Below the pieces are notes generated by a model. It was not told the DNA's origin, searched no databases, and worked only from the letters and a program-made list of their open reading frames with translations. This document shows positions 1 to 9,400 of a stretch of 64,000 bases of DNA, one piece after another (within the stretch, counting starts at the first letter, position 1; every line of letters starts with the position of its first letter). The DNA lies in contig JACEFZ010012615.1 in assembly GCA_014155875.1 (NCBI GenBank), positions 1 through 64,000 on the forward strand, in the 5' to 3' direction. The position numbers were made by a program, and so were the translations under genes. This DNA is from Cepaea nemoralis. Lineage: Eukaryota; Mollusca; Gastropoda; Stylommatophora; Helicidae.

Positions 1-883
1 CTTGCAAAGGATGAAGGGATGTGTGTACTCTGGCTGGAAAATTTTCCGTGATGTCATTTATATATGCTAGGAATAATGTTGGTGACAGAACTCCTCCTTG
101 GGGGACACCTTGCTCCAACAGCATCATTTTGCTTGTTTGTCCTTGTACTTTTGTCCTGGCAGTTCTGTTCTCAAGGTAGTGGCTGATCCATTTATACATT
201 TTTCCACAAACATGCATTTTTTGCAGTTTTACTTTCAGTCCTTCCTTCCATACTTTATCAAATGCTTTTTCTAAATCTATCCAGACTGCTAGTGTGTGCG
301 TTTTTCTCTTGGAAGGCATCCTCTATTTCCTGAGCTATATAGGTTATTTGATCTTCAGTGGATCTGTACTTTCTGAATCCTGCTTGGTGTGGTGTTAAGA
401 GTTTGTTTTCTTCCAGATGCCATGTTAGCCTGCCATTGATAATGCGTTCCATTAATTTTCCTACACAGCTAAGTAGACTGATAGGTCGATAGCCATTTGG
501 TTCTTCCAGGTCTTTTCCTTTCTTTGGGACTGGTATTAGTATAGCTTCCTTCCATGCCTGTGGGACTATTCCTCTCTTCCAGCTGTTATTTAGGACTGCT
601 AGTAGTTTCTTATTTGCCTTGGTGCCTAGTCCTATTAGCATTTCATTTGTGATTCCATCCTTTCCTGGTGATTTCTTTCTTTTTTAGGAGTATTCATTGC
701 CTGTTCCATTTCTTCCATTGTTAGATTTGCCATCATATATTCTGCTGCTGTCTCTGTATTTCTATGATGTATCTGTTTGTCTTTGATTGCTTTCTTCTGT
801 TCGGTTGTAATATCAATGTGGTTTGCATTTGCATAGTGTTCCATTAGTGCATTTGCAGCCTTTTTTTCCTGTAAGCAAGGCAT
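1..883 (-). pseudogene. LINE reverse transcriptase domain, frameshifted and cut by window edge
   Basis: This is the reverse transcriptase part of a non-LTR retrotransposon, continuing from the endonuclease at 971-2191. On the minus strand it reads, in pieces, the fingers motif GYRPISLLSCVGKLMERII (within 258-641), then a frame change near 290-300 into TLAVWIDLEKAFDKVWKE, then QGVPQGGVLSPTLFLAYIND near positions 50-115. The catalytic YADD block would come next and lies outside the window. A further frame break lies near 680, in a T-rich run. At least two frameshifts make it non-functional as written. The motif order and the DLEKAFDKVW and GVPQGGVLSP blocks are established LINE RT signatures. 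The exact clade (I, Jockey or a relative) is inference. Confidence 0.9.
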
Positions 884-970
884 TTCCTTGTTTAATTGTT
901 ATTTGTTTGTTTCTAGGTCCTTCATTGTTCATGGCTTTCACTAGTTTCCATAGCTTTGTTTCCATCCCTG

Positions 971-2191
971 TCAAAATTCAGGTTTTCTGTTTTTTTCCCT
1001 CCAACAATCTCTTGTTGTTTGATTTACTGTTCTTTTATATTTTGCTGAGATGGCTTTGAGAGAGATGTTCGCTTCAATTGTTTGTTCTCTCTCTGCTGTC
1101 TTCCTGGCATCTTCAACTTTGTCCTCCAAACTTTGTAGTTCTTCAGTCCAGTATGGTTTGTAATTTTTCCTCGCTCCTCTTGGAATAGACTCAGTGGCTG
1201 CCTGTATTATCGCTCTGTTTAGACTTTCCACCATTTGCTTTATGTTGCCATATCGTGTATTTATGTTTTCACAATATTTGTCTGTTAGTATGGCAAATCT
1301 GTCCCAATCTGCTCGTTTGTAATTCCAGCGGGGCAAGGGCTTTTGCTCCTGTGGAACATACTCCATATTCATTACAAGCTTGATTGGTCTGTGGTCACTA
1401 CCTGCTAATTGGTCCAGCACATGGCGATCGATTTTGTGGAGGATGTCTCCTGTGCAGAAAGCTAAGTCTGGAGTAGAAGTGGTAAGCCATCTTCTGGAGT
1501 AGAAGCTCGGTGTGTCATCCGCTTTGTTGAGTAGATGGAGATTTGAGTCTATTTCCCAGTCCTCCAATTCATCTCCTCTTTTGTCAGTATCTGGGTATCC
1601 CCATCTTTCTGAACGGCTATTAAAGTCTCCGACAATAATGCAGTTTGTGTCAGTTATTTTCATGTTTGAGAGTGTAAGGTCCTTATCTGCTGGGCTATAC
1701 AGATTGTAGATTCTTATTTTCACGTCCTTTATCATTATATCAACACCTATAATTTCCGTTTGGTTGTCAGAGATCACAGATACTTCGCTGCAAGGTATTG
1801 TATTTCGTGTAAGTATTAGAACTCCTCCTTTGTGTCCTTCGCGGTCGAAACGTGTGGCCTGATATCCTCTGACTGAGAATTTGCGATTGGCGTTGAGGTG
1901 TGTCTCTTGAATGCATGCCACATCTATTCTATCTTTATGAAGACGCTGTGTTAGGGACTCTTTCTTCTTGTAAACTCCTTCGGCATTCCACTGTAGTATG
2001 TTGAGTGTCCGGGGTATTTGGTCAATAGCTCTTAACCTACTCCTCTGTGCCTTGACTCCACAGCACAGGGGAAGGTGACCACCAGTAGTCATGGGTGGAC
2101 CCCCTCGAGGCAGGGGGCCCGGCACTATCACCGCCTGATGGGACTTCGCGGGATTAGCACCATAACGATTAATTTTGATTTGTGACATCAT
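971..2191 (-). CDS. LINE APE-type endonuclease and linker (ORF2 5' part)
   Basis: A 406-codon open frame encodes the apurinic-like endonuclease that nicks target DNA for LINE insertion. Visible catalytic blocks are LQWNAEGV (Asn), IQETHL (Gln-Glu), IIVGDFNSRSERWG (Asp/Asn) and GSDHRPI (His), in the correct order over about residues 65-265. A charged linker follows, ending in CWREKNRKPEF. A long domain without stops suggests a relatively recent copy, but the RT downstream is frameshifted, so the element is unlikely to be autonomous. The true start is uncertain, because the first 60 residues look like read-through of leader sequence and contain a proline-rich PGPLPRGGPP stretch. Confidence 0.88.
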   Translation of the reverse strand: MMSQIKINRYGANPAKSHQAVIVPGPLPRGGPPMTTGGHLPLCCGVKAQRSRLRAIDQIPRTLNILQWNAEGVYKKKESLTQRLHKDRIDVACIQETHLNANRKFSVRGYQATRFDREGHKGGVLILTRNTIPCSEVSVISDNQTEIIGVDIMIKDVKIRIYNLYSPADKDLTLSNMKITDTNCIIVGDFNSRSERWGYPDTDKRGDELEDWEIDSNLHLLNKADDTPSFYSRRWLTTSTPDLAFCTGDILHKIDRHVLDQLAGSDHRPIKLVMNMEYVPQEQKPLPRWNYKRADWDRFAILTDKYCENINTRYGNIKQMVESLNRAIIQAATESIPRGARKNYKPYWTEELQSLEDKVEDARKTAEREQTIEANISLKAISAKYKRTVNQTTRDCWREKNRKPEF

Positions 2192-2200
2192 GAATTAAGT

Positions 2201-2436
2201 TACGTTGCACTGCTTTGTCAAGCCTGTGGCTCAGTACATCCGATTTCGACAAGCATTTATTCGGGATGCTTTCCCTAGCCTTTGACTGTCCCCAGTCTAC
2301 CTACAAGGCAGCAGGTTTTACGTTGCACTGCTTTGTCAAGCCTGTGGCTCAGTACATCCGATTTCGACAAGCATTTATTCGGGGTGCTTTCCCTAGCCTT
2401 TGACTGTCCCCAGTCTACCTACAAGGCAGCAGGTTT
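2201..2436 (-). repeat. Two tandem 118-bp units in the LINE 5' leader
   Basis: The unit beginning TACGTTGCACTGCTTTGTCA occurs at 2201 and again at 2319, period 118. The two copies are almost identical; I saw one substitution (ggatgc versus gggtgc). The block lies directly upstream, in minus-strand terms, of the endonuclease frame, so it is probably part of the LINE 5' UTR. Tandem 5' monomers act as promoter units in some LINEs; that role is inference here. Confidence 0.8.
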
Positions 2437-2610
2437 GTGTGTCTCTTCGTCTGGTCCCTCTCCCTTGACCTGTCCGACATGGGTGGCCCTACCAGTAGCT
2501 GTGCTACCGTCGGCATAGCTCTTGGGGTCATTGGGACGCTCAAGCCCCTCTACCTCGTCACGGTGGACACACAGCAGAGGGGGAGCAGTATTCAAAATGC
2601 GTTTGTATGT
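2437..2610 (-). repeat. Probable outer LINE 5' leader sequence
   Basis: GC-rich sequence following the 118-bp units, including acatgggtggccctaccag and ggtcattgggacgctcaag. I recall this type of sequence as a dispersed LINE-associated leader in invertebrate genomes. No open frame is convincing. The boundary with unique DNA is placed where AT-rich sequence begins. Confidence 0.4.
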
Positions 2611-2734
2611 GAGAAATATAAGTAGAATATCTTTTTTTTTGTATCTGCATCAAGGACAAATATAACCAATCGAGAATTCGACGGTTGAACGGCACCAAAG
2701 CTTCTTTTTGACATATTGGCGATCCTAACTAGAC

Positions 2735-2825
2735 TAAGAAAGCAATGGCAAACTACTGAGCGTAATCTTGCCTAGCACATCAACAGCAGCTGAAAAATGC
2801 TGATGTTGCCTTGACGTCCCGTATG
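2735..2825 (+). repeat. SINE family A, 3' half only
   Basis: Contains the family core AAAGCAATGGCAAACTACTG, then a TTGCCTAGCACATCA-like block and AAAATGCTGATGTTG. The tRNA-like head is missing. It is followed by a C19 run (2829-2847) and an A run of about 15 (2848-2862), a likely unstable homopolymer junction. Confidence 0.7.
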
Positions 2826-2978
2826 CCTCCCCCCCCCCCCCCCCCCCAAAAAAAAAAAAAAATAAATTAGTTGATTTCCATTCATCTGCCGGATGTGTGT
2901 ATCGGACGCGGGACATCTTGTTAATTAATAATGATCAAGAAGATTTCCGGACAGTTATTATGGAAGATGCGAAAAATT

Positions 2979-2994
2979 AAAAAAAAAAAAAAAA
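2979..2994 (-). terminator. RNA polymerase III T-run terminator for tRNA-Gly
   Basis: On the minus strand a run of about 16 T residues begins 3 bases past the discriminator base of the tRNA-Gly gene, as expected for pol III termination. A second short T run follows (at 2972-2976). Confidence 0.85.
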
Positions 2995-2997
2995 GGA

Positions 2998-3068
2998 TGC
3001 GCCGCCCGGGAATCGAACCCGGGTCGCAAGAATGGGAATCTTGCATGATACCACTACACCAGCGGCGC
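2998..3068 (-). tRNA. tRNA-Gly (anticodon CCC)
   Basis: The minus strand reads as a complete 71-nt tRNA including the discriminator A. The acceptor stem GCGCCGC pairs with GCGGCGC. The A box is TGGTGTAGTGGTATCATGC. The anticodon arm AAGATTCCCATTCTT presents CCC, and the B box is GGGTTCGATTCCC. It appears the same as the conserved metazoan tRNA-Gly-CCC. It has no intron, and the T-run terminator lies immediately downstream. With perfect stems and a terminator, it is probably a true gene rather than a SINE relic. Confidence 0.95.
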
Positions 3069-3379
3069 TCACGTGAAAATGTGACAAGTCTTCAATTACA
3101 TAGCCAGTCTCATTGTTTGTAACAATTTATTCATTTACAATAAATGCTCAATATAATCTATTCGAAATGATAGAATCCCCTAGAGCTCGTATTCCCCATC
3201 AATTCACAATTTCTTGGAGGGATTCAGTGTGAATATTGCAATACTATGTACAAGTTCAGCAAAATAAAATTACATAAGTTGAAAGATAGGCGTCGAACCG
3301 CAGTGTGGACGCAGAAGTCGGTGCGCACAGGTCGCAGGTGTGCAAGAGTGTAAACAGCTACAGCCAGTTACACTGTACC

Positions 3380-3431
3380 ATGTACTCGTTGTCTAAGGGC
3401 CCTAGCAAGATCGTGACGAGCGCCCGTCGAG
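3380..3431 (+). CDS. MCRIP2: MCRIP-like exon 1 (coding part)
   Basis: ATG at 3380 opens MYSLSKGPSKIVTSARR, then one base of the next codon, then the strong donor GTGAGT at 3432. The ATG context is acc-ATG-t. The 5' UTR is probably the GC-richer stretch from about 3285, which lacks the surrounding AT bias. No TATA box is evident. Confidence 0.85.
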
Positions 3432-6400
3432 GTGAGTTCTAACTATTTTCTGTGTCGTTTTATTTATGCTAATGTATCATTAACGACTAATATTATTAAA
3501 GGCATTGCTAAAGCATTGTTTTCGCTGTTTGTTATTAACTTTGACATGTTTTTCACTGTAGGGCATGCGAGACAACTTGATATCGAAGGTTATGATAACC
3601 GAGATAAGTCTATCAAATTGTCAAACACACAGGGAGAGGAACTTGGCATTAAGCAAACTGTAGAACTAAGGTTAGTATTTTCACGTGCGTTTTTTTTCTT
3701 CTAAAATTGTATTTATGTTATATATGTATTTTGTAGCCGGGCGGCAGAAAAGAACTGCGCCTTAACCATGCTGCCGACCTTTGACATTGTGGGGACATAC
3801 ATAACATACTGTTTCATCATCTGAAAATTGTACAAAACATTAATTTCTTCCACTTTTCTGTTGATCGGTTGATATCTCCTGGGTGTAATAAACCACACTA
3901 TAAAATATCAAGCCAGTTAGAACCAGTTTCAGTTTATTAAGTGTTAGAATATATAGACCACAATGACATCTCTAGCTGAAAGCTCTAACTATAGTCTATA
4001 GTAGTCTGTATAGTTAATTCAATATTGAACAATAATAATATCAGTTATCACAGTTAATTCAGTATTGAAAAATAATATCAGTGTGCAGTGAAAAGAGATA
4101 TACACTCATACACTTCTAACTTCTACACTTCTAAAACAGAATATTGCCACGGGTTATGTGCTATGTTTACAAATAAATAATCACAAAACATGATCTTTTC
4201 CTGACCCAGACACTTTTTCACTTCAACTGTTACTTGAACATTAATGAGGAACAATGAGAGATTCCTGTTGTGGTCTGAAGAAGTTAAAATAACAACACCA
4301 TGTGACAGCAGGAGTTCAGTAGTAATTAAAAAAAATATAGAGTGAGTGAGTGGAAGAACTATCTGGGATAGCAAATTCTAAAAAAAAAAGTTGATGTATT
4401 AATGTATTATAGAGAAGCAGTTGAATGCTTGCATAGAATAACCAGTAAACTCTTGATGCACTGCTTGTGTATAATAACCAATAATAATAAACAGTTGATG
4501 AAATGCTTGTATAGAGTAACCAATAGAGTAGACTATTGAGGCAATGCTTATATTGAGTAATAAACAGTTAAATCAAAGCTTGTGTATAGAGTAACAAGTA
4601 AACACATGGTGCACAGCTGGTATAGATTAACCAGTAAACAAGTTAATGCAATAAAATGCTTGTATGGAGTACAATTGATGCAGTGTGCATAATGAGTAAT
4701 CAGTAAACAGTTAATGCAATGCATGTATAGAGTAACCAGTAAAGAGTTGATGCGATGCACATATAAAGAAACCAGTAATCGGTACATAATAAGTTAATTC
4801 AATTGATGACAATAATAAAGTGCAGTTTTCATATAAATACCAGTCTGTGTCTAAAACTAAATTAAAAAAACACGAAGAACAGGATAACACCAGACGAAGC
4901 AGAGATTACGCTTGAAGCTTATATATTTATATGTATATATTAGATTTAGCAATCCAGCTCTGTAGCGAAGGGGTTACAAACACAATTTGTAATCCCACAT
5001 GCTGCATTCAAAACAGCTGCGGGAGATTTGGCTGCAGATCGCCTTATGTTGGTTTTCAAACAATGGTGTGAGTGCTGGTTGTTCAGAAAGCAATGGCAAA
5101 CTACTGTATGTAAACATGCCAAGAAATCACAACAGCAACAAAATGCTGGGGCTAACTGCGACGTCTAGTAACGAATATGCAACTAACTATTTTTAATATT
5201 TAGTGATGGGGAGTCTCTGTGGCGAAGTGGTCAAGCTGCCTGCATAACGCTCCAGTGACCATGGGTTCAATTTTGAACTCTGTCATTTGGTTCAGAAGTG
5301 CTTTTTTTCCCCCCAGAGACCCCAAGAGGTCATCACTGAAGATTTGGAATTCATGAGACAAAGCCATGTGGAATAAAAGGGGACCACGCATACACAAGAT
5401 AAAACTATCTTCCCCCGGGAAGGTTAATCCGGTCAACAAATGCCCGCAGAAGTTGGATGTGTCGGCCTAACGGTGCAAGAACGCAGCTCTGCTGTAAACA
5501 GGCAATCACGTCCAAAAAAAATAACTCCGGATGAACGCTGAAGAAGAAGAAGAAACTACCTTCATGACTAATAAGCTGACATGAGATCTTAATGTACACC
5601 CTTGTAAACACCTGAATGAATTGGCCATAAGGCATAATCGGGACAAGATTACAGACCTGATCCAAGACTTAGGCGATTATACGAGATATTGACCATCCAT
5701 GTTGATACAATAGATTATAAGAGATATTGACCATCCATGTTGATACAATAGATTATATGAGATATTGACCATCCATGTTGATACAATAGATTATACGAGA
5801 TATTGACCATCCATGTTGATACAATAGATTATATGAGATATTGACCATCCATGTTAATACAATAGATTATGCAATAACATGTATAAAAAAAATTCAAGAT
5901 TGGCAAATCAGCCATACGCACATGTGGTTTGGCGCAGCAGATAGAGTGGATCACATACTCCAAGACTGCCTAAAATACAACATATCTAGACAAACCTTCT
6001 GGCCTAGAGAAACAACAGTGGAAGATAGACTCTATGGACCACTGAGTCAATGAAAAAAGATAGTTAAATTCATACAAGAGACAGCATTGTAGTTGTAAAC
6101 AAATTTCAAGTGAATGAAAGAAGATTAGTTAGTTAGTTAGTCGCGATTCCAACCTCACAGCAACGGGTCGTCCCCATTTGCTCCGTTCCTGTGCCAGTTA
6201 ATATCACACAAAACGCCCCCCACTGCCCAATGTGAAAAGTGGAAAAGACAGGAGTCTCGACAAACAAAAGCCCGCACAGATACATTGTGCATAATGCCGC
6301 AGCCAGAATGTCAAGACAATAGTCCCCCACGAAACATCCAGTTCATCTCTGATGGAATCAGCAGTCTGGATGTTTCCTAGATGCTCACCCACACAGTACC

Positions 6401-9400
6401 AAAAAAAAAATACAGTTCATCGTCGATGGCAGTGGCAGTCAACCAGAAGCCCAGCAGCCACGCATTTCTGCATAAGGCAAAAACCGGTCAACTCTGGGAC
6501 ATAGCCAGCTGCCATCACTCCGAACATGCAGTCACGTTCCAAAAAGAAAGATTATCCTGCATAGCACAAGATGCTGATGATTTTTCAATAATGTTGGACA
6601 TCTATTTCACTATGATGTGGAATATAACAGAATTAGCGATATATCTAGTCAAACTTTCGGGCCTAGAGAAATAACAGTGGAAGTCTATGGATCACTGAGT
6701 GAACTAAAAAAAAAAGACCTAAATTCATACAAGAGAGAACATTGCATTTATAGACAAATTGCAAGCGAACAAAAGAAGAAGTAGAAGAGGAACAGAATTA
6801 GCAAAAGGCATACACTACTACTGGGTGATAAGTGTTAGGTTCTCACATATTCTAGATTATGACATAATCAGGTGGGATGGCCAGATCACTTCTTCGCCAC
6901 ATTCCCTTCCAAAACAATTCTGAAAAATATTTGTTCCTTATTTCATAAGACTGGGTCAACCCTGTCACACTGGCTTGGACAGAAAGATGGCATGGTTCCT
7001 GGAAGAAGAGGTGGGCATCGACCAGCATGACGACGGACACAGAGCAGACACATTGGGCATGACAGTATGTAACATGCCTGGGTTCATTAACATTACCAGC
7101 CCTGAGAAATAACAGACGGAGGTAAAATGGGGCTGGGTGGTAGTCGCCGGAAAGGGCAAAAAAGAAGATAGACGGGGAAGATTGGAGGCAGTGAGTTTAA
7201 GGGGGAGTCGAGGAGGCGTCAGTCCACGAGTGTGGTTGTGAAGCAGACAGCTTGGAGCTGGGGAGTAGTGTTGTGTGGAGCCCGGGGAGGGCTGGAAAGA
7301 AGGGTTAAAAGACAGTGGAAAACATTGAAGAGGACAGTTGAGTTTTGGGACCCGACAGTGGAGGTCGGCGGTCGGGAAAATTGAAGGATAGCGGAGTTAG
7401 CGAGAGAACTCTGCCTTGTGTTTTTCAGTGAGAGTTAGTTGAAGTTCAGATCGAGAGAAGGTCGGATAGTTAGTTGAGGCCTAGACCCAGAGTGGGTTGG
7501 ATCGAGTGAGTTCGGGCTGGGAAGAGTTGCTGGTTAACTGTGGTGGTGGATGAGATTAAGTAGGCCTTGAGAAGGCAGTGTTATTTGAGTGTTAGGTTGT
7601 GATGAGGATATATTCTGGATTTACTGTGACTGGATTTATATATGTTGCATGTTTCTGTGTTCATTCATCATTAAAGGGATATTATGTGCACAAACTCAAT
7701 CTGGTTCACTGACTGGTGGATGTGTGCTGCAGTGGTGACTTGGGGTGTGAGACAGGTGGCTAGCCCAGCTTCCACTCTGTAGTAATATAGAAGGAGCATT
7801 AGGATCTAGACAACGACCAATCTCATTCTGTTGCAAAAGAGATTGTGACACAGTGTTTGCTGCAGGAGAATTTACAATGAATCTATAAACTTCTCAGCGG
7901 CCATGATGAGTGCAACATTCTGTACAAGCTTGCTACATGATGATAATGGGTCAGCCAGACAGCTGTACTGTCACAAAACACTGCAGCTATTGAAGAGATT
8001 ATATTCATATCACTTAATACAAGGGGACTTCAAATGAAAACCCTGCAAGTGTGATAGAAATTCAATAACCATGCCATTGTCTTGTAACCATTCAATATTG
8101 TTGTTAAAAATGTCAAGAGCATTAAGCATGTGACATCACGGTGCAGACGAACACAGTGACATCATAAGGACAGTTTAAACATGGCTATCCCACTTTTGAC
8201 ATGCATCAAAAAGGAGCAGCGTTCTGTTATGTTTTTTATCAGTGAAGGGGTGAAACCTATCTGGATTCATCGGCCAGTAAACTCCAGTATGGGGAAGCAT
8301 GCCTGTCAGTCCAGCAAGTATATGAGCGGAGTAGGAAGTTTCAAAACAGTGTAACTTCTGTGATATACTTTTTGGTCCGATGAAGAGGTACAGCACATAC
8401 GACCAAGATAACTTTTTATCAACAGGAACCCATGCACTTTATCGGCACTGGAGGACTTTACTGAATGCAGTGGTGACTACATCGAAAAATATTACATCTG
8501 TTCTTTACCTTTTCAGAATATATTCACCAAAAAAACAAAAAACATTTAAGGTTTTCATTTGAATCCCCTTTACATCTTTGGACTTAATAACAAGACAACT
8601 CTCATTCACAAGAAAGTGTTTTTGGTTATGGCAATCCTTTTCTGTATTTCTATGTCATATCTGTCATCAGGTGTCACTGTGCATGCTAAATTCAAATATG
8701 TCTATTGCTTGTTTGCTGACAGTAATCCAAAACCAACATTCCAAGCCAAAAAAGTAAATAAGTGGAAGCCACAACGTCAGACCTGTTGTGACCCAGAACT
8801 ACATGAAAACCATCTTCAGATGGCCAGGTTTTTAAGCAGACGTAAGTTTATCAAATTTATTTACTTTTTGTAGCATCATCAGGCCCCCCCCCCCCCCCAT
8901 GTGTCTCCACCTTGCCGCGCGGGGAAGGGGGGGCCTTGAGTGTCCCAGTGACCCCAAGAGATATTTGGCCGATGGATATACAACTACATGTCGGACAGCT
9001 CTTGAGATAGGGACCAGACTAAGAGAGACACAACCTGCTGCTCTGCAGGTAGACTGAGGATAGCAGTCAAAAGCTCAAATCAGGTGCACGAAAGCCACTA
9101 ATACTTGGTCCAGACACATACACTAAGGCTACCATCTGAGGGATATGGCTGAACGCCTCTAAGCCACTAACCCCTAGATGTGAGAGCCGGCCGATACCCA
9201 CATACTGCAAAACGGAGGTGAGATGCTGAGCACGCTACATGCTTAGTTCAGATACTTGTTCGAAGGCTCTCAGCTGGGGGATATGAGGGATCCCCGGATG
9301 AGAGGGCCTGGCCGTCTCTCGCTCACTGATGCCCGGAGGTAAGGTGCTGAGCCGGCAGCACATGTAGCCTACCTCGTGAGCGAGTACTAAAGGTAGAAAA

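Noticed and set aside
6121..6145. Telomere-like TTAG repeats
   Set aside because: Only a few TTAG units, a tetramer rather than TTAGGG or TTAGG, and placed at a LINE 3' end.
7130..7750. Solo LTR
   Set aside because: Composition and a polyadenylation-like signal are suggestive, but no TG/CA ends or target-site duplication could be found.
9119..9170. Functional 28S rRNA gene end
   Set aside because: Only a short stretch matches, it is diverged and partially duplicated, and the rest of 28S is absent.
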